From Bacteroidales bacterium (GTDB taxonomy: Bacteria; Bacteroidota; Bacteroidia; Bacteroidales; B18-G4), in the NCBI GenBank assembly GCA_023132505.1, contig JAGLYE010000026.1, positions 1 to 11,463 of the forward strand: a stretch of DNA of 11,463 bases. Direction: 5' to 3'. Under the pieces are notes generated by a model. That model was not told the origin of the DNA and did no database searches. It saw only the letters and a list, made by a program, of their open reading frames with translations. The number at the start of each line of letters is the position of its first letter. The first letter of the stretch is position 1. This document shows, piece by piece, positions 1 to 7,388 of the stretch. Position numbers and translations under genes: made by a program.

Positions 1-981
1 GGACTTGCTTATCCTTTTTTCCTGCTTATTAACCTGCTGTTTTTTCTTTATTGGATGATCAGGGGCAGAAGGAAACTGATGCTATCCCTGATTGTCATAC
101 TCATTGGCTACCAGCCGCTTGTCATGCATGTCCAGATCCTTCCCGGCCGGGAGGCTCCGCTTGATGGCACAATGAAAATTCTCAGCTATAATGTGCAGAA
201 TATGGCACATAGTAATGTAGGCATTGAAGCAGCTGAAATAAGGAGCGGTATACTTACTTTCATTGGATCACAAAAGGCAGATATTGCCTGTATACAGGAA
301 TTCTCTGCCAGAGGCAGTGACTTTGAGGGTGTCTTCGAAGAAATGAAGAGCCTGACCCACTATACTTATTGCTATTACGAGAATTACAATCCCAAAAAGT
401 TATACCGGATCGACGCCATGGTGATCCTGAGTAATTATCCGGCAGCAGGCACCAATACCCTTACGATTCCGGGTGAATATCATCACTTCGGTCTTTATGC
501 AGACCTTGTTGATCAGAAGGATACCTTCAGGGTTTATAACCTGCATCTCGAATCTGTTCGCCTTCAGCATGAAGATTACCAGTTTGTGGAAGACATCAGT
601 AAGGGTCAAACAGAAAAAGGAACCCTAGAGGAGGGCTCAAAAAGTATATTGCGGAAGCTGCATTACGCTTTTAAGATCAGGGCAAAGCAAACGGCCGTGG
701 TTGTAGAAAGCCTTGCTGAATGCCCATATCCTGTAATTATTTGCGGTGATTTCAATGATACTCCCCTATCCTATGCCTATCGTAAAATATCCGATGGCCT
801 TGATGACGCATTTGTTGATGCCGGCCACGGCCTTGGAAATACATTTGCAGGCAAGCTTCCCCCATTATTCCGCATCGATTTCATCCTTTACTCTCCGGCT
901 TTTCGATCCTTTGAGTTTAATGTCCACAAAATCCCTTTATCTGACCATTATCCTGTAACAGTTTTTTTGGAGAGGGAATAA
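1..981 (+). CDS. Endonuclease/exonuclease/phosphatase family protein, membrane-anchored (5' partial)
   Basis: The frame is open from the first base, so the gene begins upstream; the ATG at 55 is internal. The 326 visible residues start with two hydrophobic segments (about 1-19 and 25-44) split by the basic stretch RGRRK, which suggests a multi-pass N-terminal membrane anchor. A catalytic domain of the DNase I/exonuclease III fold follows. Visible motifs, numbered from base 1, are SYNVQN (Asn64), the metal-ligand Glu100 in IQEF, NLHLES (His182), GDFND (Asp250, Asn252), RIDFIL (about 291-296) and the terminal SDHYP (Asp315-His316). These are the expected catalytic positions of the Mg-dependent phosphodiesterase/phosphatase family. 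The substrate cannot be read from sequence; nucleic acid, phospholipid or sugar phosphate are all possible. The N-terminal anchor plus EEP domain resembles uncharacterised Bacteroidota proteins. uvrB follows on the same strand after 37 nt. The family call is firm; the function is open. Confidence 0.88.
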   Translation, partial: GLAYPFFLLINLLFFLYWMIRGRRKLMLSLIVILIGYQPLVMHVQILPGREAPLDGTMKILSYNVQNMAHSNVGIEAAEIRSGILTFIGSQKADIACIQEFSARGSDFEGVFEEMKSLTHYTYCYYENYNPKKLYRIDAMVILSNYPAAGTNTLTIPGEYHHFGLYADLVDQKDTFRVYNLHLESVRLQHEDYQFVEDISKGQTEKGTLEEGSKSILRKLHYAFKIRAKQTAVVVESLAECPYPVIICGDFNDTPLSYAYRKISDGLDDAFVDAGHGLGNTFAGKLPPLFRIDFILYSPAFRSFEFNVHKIPLSDHYPVTVFLERE

Positions 982-995
982 TGACCTCCTTTTCC

Positions 996-1003
996 TATTT
1001 TTG
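996..1003 (+). promoter_or_regulatory. Putative -7 promoter element TATTTTTG before uvrB
   Basis: TATTTTTG matches the Bacteroidota -7 consensus TAnnTTTG at all fixed positions and lies 15 nt before the chosen uvrB ATG. The nearest upstream TTTG (966-969) is about 26 nt away, longer than the usual 19-21, so the -33 part is weak. If active, uvrB and cysQ can be transcribed independently of the upstream gene with a very short leader. Confidence 0.45.
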
Positions 1004-1018
1004 CAAAAAGCCCGGAAA

Positions 1019-3055
1019 ATGAAGTTTAAGCTGACCTCAGATTTCAAGCCAACCGGCGACCAGCCGGAAGCCATCGCTCAACTGATTGATGGGATTCGCA
1101 GGGGTGATCCTGCACAAGTCCTGCTTGGGGTGACCGGTTCGGGTAAGACTTTTTCCATTGCCAATGTCCTGAATGAGGTTAACCGGCCTGCTCTGGTGCT
1201 TAGTCACAATAAGACCCTTGCAGCCCAATTATACGGTGAATTCAAGCAATTCTTCCCTGAAAATGCCGTAGAGTATTTTGTTTCTTACTATGACTATTAT
1301 CAACCAGAGGCTTACCTCCCTGTTACCAACACATATATTGAAAAAGACCTATCTATCAATGAAGAGATAGATAAGTTAAGATTGAGCACATCTTCCAGTT
1401 TGCTTTCGGGAAGGCGTGATGTGATCGTGGTTTCCTCCGTATCCTGCATTTACGGTATTGGGAATCCCGACGACTTTACACGAAATGTTACCCGAATCCG
1501 GCTTGGAGAAAAGCTAAGCCGTAATAAATTCCTTTTCCAGCTGGTGAACAGCCTCTATTCGAGAACTGAAAATGATTTCAGCAGAGGGCGTTTCAGGGTT
1601 CGTGGAGATACTGTTGATATTTATCCCGCCTATGCCGACTTTGCCTTCAGGATCATCTTTTTCGGGGAAGAAGTGGAAAGTATTGAAACCTTCGACCCCG
1701 TGAACAACAAAGGAATCAGCCGGCTTGACAGTGCTTCCATATACCCTGCCAATGTATTTGTTACTTCACCGGATAAGATGAAGGAATCTCTCATGGATAT
1801 CCAGGATGACATGGTCAGGCAGGTAGCTTATTTCAAAGAATCAGGCAAACACCTGGAAGCCAAAAGGCTCGAAGACCGTGTATCCTATGATATTGAAATG
1901 ATGCGTGAACTGGGGTACTGTTCCGGAATAGAAAACTATTCCAGGTATTTCGATGGCAGGGAACCCGGCTCAAGACCATTTTGCCTGATCGATTATTTCC
2001 CCGATGACTTACTGCTTATCATCGATGAAAGCCATGTTACCATCCCACAGGTACGAGCCATGTACGGAGGCGACAGGTCGCGGAAACAGACCCTGGTTGA
2101 ATATGGTTTCAGATTGCCATCAGCCATGGATAACAGGCCATTGAAGTTTGATGAATTTGAGCGTGTAACCGGCCAAACCATTTATGTCAGTGCAACGCCG
2201 GCAGATTATGAACTTCAAAGATCAGAAGGTGTTGTGGTAGAACAGCTGATCAGACCGACAGGATTGCTGGATCCGGAAATTGAAGTCAAGCCCTCCACCA
2301 ACCAAATTGACAACCTGCTGGATGAAATTGACAAAGTGATAAAAAAAGGTGACAGGATACTGGTAACCACCCTTACCAAGCGCATGGCCGAAGAGTTGAC
2401 AAAATATCTTACGAACCTCAACATCAAGTGCCGGTATATTCATTCAGAGGTGAATACACTGGACAGGGTGGAGATATTGCGTGGCCTGCGTCTCGGTGAA
2501 TTTGATGTGCTGGTTGGTGTTAACCTGCTCAGGGAAGGGCTTGACCTGCCGGAAGTAGCCCTTGTGGCCATACTGGATGCCGATAAGGAAGGTTTTCTGC
2601 GCTCAGAAAGGTCGCTTACACAAACAGCAGGGCGCGCAGCAAGAAACCTGGAAAGCAAAGTGATCATGTATGCAGACAAGATCACTGATTCGATGCAGAA
2701 AACCATCGACGAAACAGACAGAAGAAGGAATAAACAGCTCAAGTACAATGAAAAGCATAATGTTACCCCAAGTACTATCAAAAAGTCTGTAGAAGCAATT
2801 TTGGGGCAGACGGCCGTAATAAATGCACTGAAAAGGGAAAAGCATGCATACATTGAAAAAGGTGATAACGAGATAGCAGCCGATCCTGTAATTAAATATA
2901 TGGACCAGCACCAGCTTGAAAAGGCCATCTATAAAACCCGGAAAGAAATAGAAACTGTGGTCAAAGAGCTAAATTTTGTAGAAGCAGCGCGGCTCAGGGA
3001 TGAAATGATAGAAATGGAAAAGTTATTGGAACAAATAAAAAGTGAACAAGCTTAA
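1019..3055 (+). CDS. uvrB: Excinuclease ABC subunit UvrB
   Basis: UvrB is the damage-verifying helicase-like subunit of the UvrABC nucleotide excision repair complex. It takes damaged DNA from UvrA and recruits UvrC for incision. The 678-residue product has the usual full length. Visible motifs in order are Walker A GVTGSGKT (37-44), the beta-hairpin region with YYDYYQPEAYLP (about 90-101) and EKDLSIN, the DEAD-box-like motif DESH (336-339), EYGFRLPSAMDNRPL (361-375), SATPADYE (391-398), helicase motif VI QTAGRAARN (535-543), and a C-terminal UVR domain (about 632-667) with NFVEAARLRDE. The start is the ATG at 1019, giving the family N-terminus MKFKLTSDFKPTGDQPEAI. A TTG at 1001 keeps the frame open further, but it overlaps the -7 promoter element. 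cysQ follows after 3 nt, so the two are probably cotranscribed. No truncation or unusual catalytic residue is seen. Confidence 0.98.
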   Translation: MKFKLTSDFKPTGDQPEAIAQLIDGIRRGDPAQVLLGVTGSGKTFSIANVLNEVNRPALVLSHNKTLAAQLYGEFKQFFPENAVEYFVSYYDYYQPEAYLPVTNTYIEKDLSINEEIDKLRLSTSSSLLSGRRDVIVVSSVSCIYGIGNPDDFTRNVTRIRLGEKLSRNKFLFQLVNSLYSRTENDFSRGRFRVRGDTVDIYPAYADFAFRIIFFGEEVESIETFDPVNNKGISRLDSASIYPANVFVTSPDKMKESLMDIQDDMVRQVAYFKESGKHLEAKRLEDRVSYDIEMMRELGYCSGIENYSRYFDGREPGSRPFCLIDYFPDDLLLIIDESHVTIPQVRAMYGGDRSRKQTLVEYGFRLPSAMDNRPLKFDEFERVTGQTIYVSATPADYELQRSEGVVVEQLIRPTGLLDPEIEVKPSTNQIDNLLDEIDKVIKKGDRILVTTLTKRMAEELTKYLTNLNIKCRYIHSEVNTLDRVEILRGLRLGEFDVLVGVNLLREGLDLPEVALVAILDADKEGFLRSERSLTQTAGRAARNLESKVIMYADKITDSMQKTIDETDRRRNKQLKYNEKHNVTPSTIKKSVEAILGQTAVINALKREKHAYIEKGDNEIAADPVIKYMDQHQLEKAIYKTRKEIETVVKELNFVEAARLRDEMIEMEKLLEQIKSEQA

Positions 3056-3058
3056 ATT

Positions 3059-3877
3059 ATGATAGCAGAAACGAGGATTACGGATATCATGTGGGAGGCT
3101 GTTAAAGCATCCGTTGAAGCCGGAAAAGCCATAATGAAGGTCTATGAAACAGATTTTTCTGTAAGTAATAAGTCTGATAACAGTCCTTTGACTCAGGCAG
3201 ATATGGAGTCACATGCCATTATCAGCATGGTGCTTGATGCAACGAACATCCCAATATTAAGTGAAGAAGGTAAAGATATTCCTTATTCTGAACGTAAAGA
3301 CTGGCCAGTTTTCTGGTTGGTTGATCCCCTCGATGGCACCAAGGAGTTTGTCAACAGGAATGATGAATTCACAGTAAATATCGCCCTGATAGAAAATTCA
3401 TACCCCCTGGCCGGAGTGATTTATATCCCGGTGACCGATGAACTCTTTCTCGGCCTTCCGGGCAGAGGTGCACTTAAATTCGAGCATGCAATGAACCTCA
3501 TTGGTGACTGCGAAAACCTTAGTAAGCTCCTGAAGTCAGGTAAGCAGCTTCCTGTTAATCAAGATACAAGGCCCTATACGGTTGTTTGCAGCCGCTCCCA
3601 TATGTCAGCTGAGACAGAAGCATTCATAGAAGAGTTAAAAAGCCTGCACGGACAAATAGATTATGCCTCACGCGGGAGTTCACTTAAACTTTGCATGCTG
3701 GCTGAAGGAAAAGCAGATATGTATCCACGCTTTGCCCCTACCATGGAATGGGATACGGCTGCCGGCCAGGCCATTGCTGAATCTTCCGGTGCCAGTGTCG
3801 TTCATGCACACAGCGGCAGAAGGTTACAATACAATAAAAAGGAACTCCTGAACCCCTGGTTTATTGTGAAGCGTTAA
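3059..3877 (+). CDS. cysQ: 3'(2'),5'-bisphosphate nucleotidase CysQ (inositol monophosphatase superfamily)
   Basis: CysQ hydrolyses 3'-phosphoadenosine 5'-phosphate (pAp) to AMP. pAp is a by-product of sulfate assimilation and of 4'-phosphopantetheine transfer. The enzyme belongs to the lithium-sensitive, Mg-dependent phosphatase superfamily. In the 272-residue product the metal-binding motifs are intact: SPLTQAD (42-48), the acidic pair Glu69-Glu70 in LSEEGK, DPLDGTKEF (89-97, ligands Asp89 and Asp92) and the C-terminal WDTAAG (231-236, ligand Asp232). Length and motif spacing fit the CysQ branch better than inositol monophosphatase or SuhB, though the substrate is inferred. The ATG lies 3 nt after the uvrB stop, which implies translation from the same transcript. 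No sulfate-assimilation genes are visible nearby, so a general pAp-clearing role is more likely than a dedicated cys-regulon role. Confidence 0.92.
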   Translation: MIAETRITDIMWEAVKASVEAGKAIMKVYETDFSVSNKSDNSPLTQADMESHAIISMVLDATNIPILSEEGKDIPYSERKDWPVFWLVDPLDGTKEFVNRNDEFTVNIALIENSYPLAGVIYIPVTDELFLGLPGRGALKFEHAMNLIGDCENLSKLLKSGKQLPVNQDTRPYTVVCSRSHMSAETEAFIEELKSLHGQIDYASRGSSLKLCMLAEGKADMYPRFAPTMEWDTAAGQAIAESSGASVVHAHSGRRLQYNKKELLNPWFIVKR

Positions 3878-3885
3878 ACCCGGGT

Positions 3886-3918
3886 AAAAAAAAAGCCCCA
3901 TCATTTCTGACAGGGCTT
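3886..3918 (-). terminator. Rho-independent terminator of the FKBP/DHH operon
   Basis: On the minus strand, AAGCCC pairs with GGGCTT (plus-strand arms 3893-3898 and 3913-3918; 14-nt loop) and a run of nine T follows (3886-3894). It lies about 20 nt after the stop of the three-domain FKBP gene. The plus-strand side has no matching T run, so it is a poor terminator for cysQ. Confidence 0.85.
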
Positions 3919-3937
3919 CGAATATCAAATAAATCTT

Positions 3938-5257
3938 TTATTGTGTTTCTTCGACGCTTACCAGTTCAACATCAAAAACAAGAGTTGAATATGGCGGGAT
4001 GCTTCCGCTGTTGCGAGATCCGTAAGCAATTTCCGAAGGAATGACCAATGTTGCCTTTCCACCTTCACTCATCAGGGCAATTGCTTCGTCCCATCCTTTG
4101 ATCACCTGTCCGCCACCCAGACGGAAAGAGAATGGTTCGCCCTTTTCCACGGATGAGTCAAATACAGTACCATCAAGCAAACGGCCTGTGTAGTGAACAT
4201 TTACGGTATTTCCCGGCATGGCCTTCTTACCTTCTCCTTTTTCTGTTTCTATATAATAAAGACCTGAAGCCGTAGGTGCAACAGTTATTCCGTTTTCTCT
4301 AATGTAATTATCACGTTCTGTTTTTTCAGCATTCTTGCGCTGATCTTCAATAAGCTGCTGCTGTGCCTGCTTTGCTTGTCTTTCTTTATCATAGGCTTCC
4401 TTTGAGCGCATGCTCACAAGTTCCACTTCATAAATAATGGTTGAATACGGCGGGATCATCTGTCCTTTAGCTTCTGCGCCATAGGCAATTTGCTGGGGAA
4501 CGATCAATGTGGCTTTCCCGCCTATCTTAAGCATTCCAACACCTTCTTCAAGTCCCCGGGTATCGACGTTCTGGCCATATTGGTACTCAAATGGTTCCCC
4601 CCTGTCAGAAGTAGAAAATATTTGGGTTCCATCCACCAGTTTTACCGTAAGATTTATACTTACCATTTCTTCAGCCTTTGGATATGCTCCTTTTCCTTTT
4701 TTCTCTTCAATAAAGATCAGACCCGACTCCAGCGGTTCGACAGTAATATTATTTTCTTCCAGATATGCAATAAATTCAGCTTCAGCTTCAAGCCTCCTTG
4801 CTTCAAGGGCTTCGGCATCATCTTTTTCTTTTTGTTCCCTGTTGACAAAGTCATGCAGCTTCACTTCAAAAGTCATAAAGCTTCCCGGAGTAACAAATGG
4901 AGGAAGTTCCGGAGCGCGTGCAATGACGAGGTAAAAGGAATCAGCACTCATCCTGAAAGAAGCACTGTCGCCTTTACTCATCATCATAATACCTTCAAAA
5001 AGGTCTCCTTTGAAATAGGGTGAATCAAGTGGAAAGGTCAAGCCATCGGGTATCCTTTTGCTGTCAAACAGAACTGTGTCATCAACTCCATAGACCATAT
5101 CCAAAGTAATAAAATCTCCTACCTGGGGCTTATCCCCATCATTCTGGACGAAAAATTTATATTCCAGACCTGAATCGGCTTTTTTATATGCATTGCCGCA
5201 AGATGCCAAAAATAACACGGCCATTGCAAAGACCGCTAAGTTTTTTAAATACTTCAT
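3938..5257 (-). CDS. Three-domain FKBP-type peptidyl-prolyl cis-trans isomerase lipoprotein
   Basis: The 439-residue product begins with a lipoprotein signal peptide; the lipobox is LASC with Cys20, so it should sit in the envelope facing the periplasm. Three FKBP-like units follow: about 30-138, 172-283 and 323-437. They are joined by two charged, Ala/Glu/Lys/Gln-rich linkers (about 138-168 and 284-320) that look helical. Each of the last two units opens with a similar phrase (NNITVEPLESGL; NGITVAPTASGL). Domain 3 keeps the FKBP12-type pocket: Tyr356, Phe366-Asp367, Val385-Ile386, Trp389, Tyr412 and Phe428. Domain 2 keeps the AYG tyrosine (Tyr259) but has Leu236 for the tryptophan and lacks the FD aspartate. 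Domain 1 keeps FDS but lacks the tryptophan and the AYG loop. Prolyl isomerase activity is therefore expected mainly from domain 3, with the others perhaps binding substrate. It follows the single-domain FKBP gene after 14 nt, as the last gene of the operon. Confidence 0.93.
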   Translation of the reverse strand: MKYLKNLAVFAMAVLFLASCGNAYKKADSGLEYKFFVQNDGDKPQVGDFITLDMVYGVDDTVLFDSKRIPDGLTFPLDSPYFKGDLFEGIMMMSKGDSASFRMSADSFYLVIARAPELPPFVTPGSFMTFEVKLHDFVNREQKEKDDAEALEARRLEAEAEFIAYLEENNITVEPLESGLIFIEEKKGKGAYPKAEEMVSINLTVKLVDGTQIFSTSDRGEPFEYQYGQNVDTRGLEEGVGMLKIGGKATLIVPQQIAYGAEAKGQMIPPYSTIIYEVELVSMRSKEAYDKERQAKQAQQQLIEDQRKNAEKTERDNYIRENGITVAPTASGLYYIETEKGEGKKAMPGNTVNVHYTGRLLDGTVFDSSVEKGEPFSFRLGGGQVIKGWDEAIALMSEGGKATLVIPSEIAYGSRNSGSIPPYSTLVFDVELVSVEETQ

Positions 5258-5271
5258 TGGTGTTGTTTTAA

Positions 5272-5811
5272 TTAATTTGTTTGTTTTAAATTTAATAGTT
5301 CAATATCATAAATTAAGGTTGTTTTACCGGGGATCAAATTCCCATCCCCAACCAAACCGTAAGCGAGATGCGAAGGTATAATAAATTTTGCTTTGTCTCC
5401 AGCATTCAGTAATAAAATGCCTTCTTCCAAACCGCTGATTACCTCTCCTTTGCCAATTAAGAAAGACAGAGAGCCATTCTGTTCCGAACTATATACAATA
5501 TCTCCGGTGATCACCCTAATATTATAGTTGATGATTGCAATCATTCCTTCTTTGGCAGGCTTGCCATTTCCTTCTTTATAGATCATGTAACGTAATCCGC
5601 TGCCACTCTCTTTCATTTCCCATTTATAGCGACGAAGAAAATCTTCAATATGCTGACTTTCAGTCTTAACAACATGTCGGTTGGCCTCCATCAGGGGTTC
5701 TTTATAGTCTTTCTTGCCGGGCCTGTTAGTTTTAGGTGTTTCACTATTGCATGCGTTGAATAGTGTGACGCTAATGATCAATACCAAAGAATATAATACA
5801 GGGTTCTTCAT
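5272..5811 (-). CDS. Single-domain FKBP-type peptidyl-prolyl isomerase lipoprotein (GldI-like)
   Basis: The 179-residue product starts at the ATG at 5811, seven nt after the stop of the upstream DHH gene. This start gives a clean lipoprotein signal (hydrophobic residues 5-18, then LFNAC with Cys21). Longer in-frame starts (ATG at 5829, TTG at 5859) would put extra residues before the signal and overlap the DHH gene. A short polar linker is followed by an FKBP domain (about 70-175) with SGLRYMIYKEGNGK, Tyr96 in INYNI, GEVISGLEEGI, LAYGL (Tyr151) and LIYDIEL. The usual pocket tryptophan is Leu128 and the FD pair is Tyr107-Ser108, so catalysis may be weak. Size and lipoprotein nature recall GldI, the FKBP lipoprotein of the flavobacterial gliding/type IX secretion setting. 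No other gld or sprA-type genes are present here, so that name is not assigned. It probably assists folding of envelope proteins. Confidence 0.88.
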   Translation of the reverse strand: MKNPVLYSLVLIISVTLFNACNSETPKTNRPGKKDYKEPLMEANRHVVKTESQHIEDFLRRYKWEMKESGSGLRYMIYKEGNGKPAKEGMIAIINYNIRVITGDIVYSSEQNGSLSFLIGKGEVISGLEEGILLLNAGDKAKFIIPSHLAYGLVGDGNLIPGKTTLIYDIELLNLKQTN

Positions 5812-5818
5812 AAGGCAA

Positions 5819-6880
5819 TCAGGAATCATCGGTATTAAGAAGCGGCTCCTTGTATACAACCAGGAGTTCTTCCAGTTGGGCTATTGCTTTTTCGAGGGAT
5901 TCATAGGCATCACCACCGGCAGCATTCCTGTGTCCGCCTCCATTAAAGTGGTTCTTAGCTATTTCATTGACTGAAAAAGGTCCTTTTGACCTGAACGAAA
6001 GCCTGATCTTTCCTTTACGCTCAGTGAGCAGCACGGCCATCACAATTCCTTTTATCGAAAGCGCGTAATTCACAATCCCCTCCGTATCCCCTACCTGGAA
6101 GTTAAAGCGATCCAGGTCTTTACGGGATAATGCAATGTAGGCAGTGGCAAATTCCAGGCGGACAACCAGTTTTTCACTCAGTGAAAAGCCCAGAAGACGT
6201 AGCCTGTCCTCCGAGAAAGTATCATAAACCTTCCGGTGGATCCATTCTGCATCAATCCCACTTTGAAGTAGCTTTGCAGTCACCTGAAAAGTTTCCGGGC
6301 GGTTACAGGCAAAGCTGAATGAGCCCGTATCTGTCATTATGCCAACATAGAGGCATGTAGCGATATCTTTTGTAATGGCCTGATCGCTAGCAATTTCAGT
6401 AATAAAATCATAGATCATCTCCGCCGTTGAGGAGGTTTGTGTTGTTGTATACAGAAATTCGAATGCTTCTGTCTCCGGCTCGGGATGGTGATCGATCATC
6501 ATCTTTGGCACATCTGAAAGCTTCAGCAGATCCTGCAGGCTTCCCGAGCGATGAATTGCATTGTAATCCAGGCAAAAAATAAACTCTGCGCCTGTAAATG
6601 CCGATTTGGCAAGTTCCCTTTCTTCCTCTAAAACAATAATATGCTCATTTCCAGGTAGCCAGGATATAAATTCCGGATACTTATTTGGCACAATTACACT
6701 GACATTTTTCCCAATTCCACTTAAATAATGATACAGGGCCAGGGAAGACCCGATAGCATCACCGTCAGGGTTGGAATGCGTAGTAACTATAATATTGTTA
6801 CTACGGGCAAGTAATGCGAATAACTCAGATATATTATTGATTTTCAATGAAAAATGATTGTTGATAAAATATTTCGGCAC
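5819..6880 (-). CDS. DHH/DHHA1 family phosphoesterase (NrnA-type oligoribonuclease / pAp phosphatase)
   Basis: This family degrades very short RNA oligonucleotides to mononucleotides, and several members also dephosphorylate pAp. The 353-residue product (numbered from the GTG at 6880) carries the DHH catalytic motifs: TTHSNPDGDAIGSS (33-46; His35, Asp39, Asp41), CLDYN (Asp105), the signature DHH at 130-132, and GIMTDTGSF (Asp184). The C-terminal DHHA1 substrate-binding motif is GGGHRNAAGG (314-323). The length is normal for NrnA. The longest start is GTG at 6880; no ATG is available before the conserved region. A TTG at 6847 would give a start only 18 residues before the conserved IIVTTH block, and a promoter-like TAACTTTG overlaps the GTG, so the true start is uncertain. 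It is the first gene of a minus-strand operon with two FKBP lipoproteins; the functional link is unclear and may only reflect shared transcription. Confidence 0.93.
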   Translation of the reverse strand: MPKYFINNHFSLKINNISELFALLARSNNIIVTTHSNPDGDAIGSSLALYHYLSGIGKNVSVIVPNKYPEFISWLPGNEHIIVLEEERELAKSAFTGAEFIFCLDYNAIHRSGSLQDLLKLSDVPKMMIDHHPEPETEAFEFLYTTTQTSSTAEMIYDFITEIASDQAITKDIATCLYVGIMTDTGSFSFACNRPETFQVTAKLLQSGIDAEWIHRKVYDTFSEDRLRLLGFSLSEKLVVRLEFATAYIALSRKDLDRFNFQVGDTEGIVNYALSIKGIVMAVLLTERKGKIRLSFRSKGPFSVNEIAKNHFNGGGHRNAAGGDAYESLEKAIAQLEELLVVYKEPLLNTDDS

Positions 6881-6887
6881 AAAGTTA
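6880..6887 (-). promoter_or_regulatory. Putative -7 element TAACTTTG for the DHH-FKBP operon
   Basis: On the minus strand TAACTTTG matches TAnnTTTG fully and its last G is the first base of the GTG start codon. No convincing -33 TTTG lies 19-21 nt upstream. If used, transcription would begin inside the annotated 5' end and favour the TTG at 6847 as start. A chance match cannot be excluded. Confidence 0.35.
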
Positions 6888-6930
6888 ACTAAAAGAGCGA
6901 ATTATGTATTTAACGTAAGTCATATATTAT

Positions 6931-6938
6931 TATTTTTG
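6931..6938 (+). promoter_or_regulatory. Putative -7 promoter element TATTTTTG of ndk
   Basis: TATTTTTG matches the Bacteroidota -7 consensus at all fixed positions, 27 nt before the chosen ndk ATG. It is identical to the element before uvrB, and both are followed by GC. A weak TTTA lies about 18 nt upstream in place of the -33 TTTG. It is divergent to the promoter of the DHH operon in the same short intergenic region. Confidence 0.55.
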
Positions 6939-6964
6939 CGCATCATTAATTTAAAATGAACATT

Positions 6965-7384
6965 ATGAATGGAAATAAAACACTGATCATGATAAAGCCG
7001 ACAGCCGTGCGTAAGGGCTACATTGGTCCCATTATGGGCAAAATTGCTGAAGGAGGCTTTAAGATCAAAGCAATGAAATATACAAGATTAAGCCTTGAGC
7101 AGGCAAAAGCTTTTTATGCTGTCCATAGCGAACGGCCGTTTTATGGTGAGCTGACCGGGTTTATGTCGTCAGGGCCTATTGTTGCAGCCATTCTTGAAAA
7201 GGAAAATGCTGTGGAAGCATGGCGTAACTTTATTGGGGCCACCAATCCGGCTGAAGCTGCAGAAGGAACTATCCGTAAACTTTATGGTACTTCCCTTGGT
7301 GAAAATGCCGTACATGGCTCCGATAGCGATGAAAATGCCGGAATAGAAGGTGATTTCTTCTTTTCAGCAACAGAAATATTTTAA
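6965..7384 (+). CDS. ndk: Nucleoside diphosphate kinase
   Basis: Ndk transfers the gamma-phosphate of ATP to nucleoside diphosphates through a phosphohistidine intermediate, balancing the NTP and dNTP pools in the cytoplasm. The 139-residue product has the usual length. The N-terminus [12 protein letters not shown] aligns with the flavobacterial form (M-x-x-N-x-T-x-x-MIKP), which favours the ATG at 6965 over the one at 6956, three codons upstream. Visible family features are the nucleotide-binding Lys11 in [38 protein letters not shown] and the active-site NAVHGSDS with catalytic His117. A minor variation is Thr rather than Asp after IKP. The gene is divergent from the DHH operon and converges with the XRE regulator, with only 4 nt between the stop codons. 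A strong terminator for it lies inside that opposing gene. Confidence 0.97.
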   Translation: MNGNKTLIMIKPTAVRKGYIGPIMGKIAEGGFKIKAMKYTRLSLEQAKAFYAVHSERPFYGELTGFMSSGPIVAAILEKENAVEAWRNFIGATNPAEAAEGTIRKLYGTSLGENAVHGSDSDENAGIEGDFFFSATEIF

Positions 7385-7388
7385 TTTA

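Noticed and set aside
2440..2928. Open frame of 162 codons on the minus strand across the 3' half of uvrB
   Set aside because: It is fully antisense to conserved uvrB helicase motifs, its translation is low-complexity Ser/Leu-rich, and it has no promoter or family resemblance.
4490..5023. Plus-strand open frames of 177 and 141 codons opposite the three-domain FKBP gene
   Set aside because: They overlap each other and a clear coding gene; the Phe/Ser-rich translations are what the Glu/Lys-rich FKBP codons give when read on the opposite strand.
5812..5859. Longer start (TTG 5859 or ATG 5829) for the single-domain FKBP gene
   Set aside because: It would overlap the DHH gene and add polar residues ahead of a good lipoprotein signal that begins at 5811.
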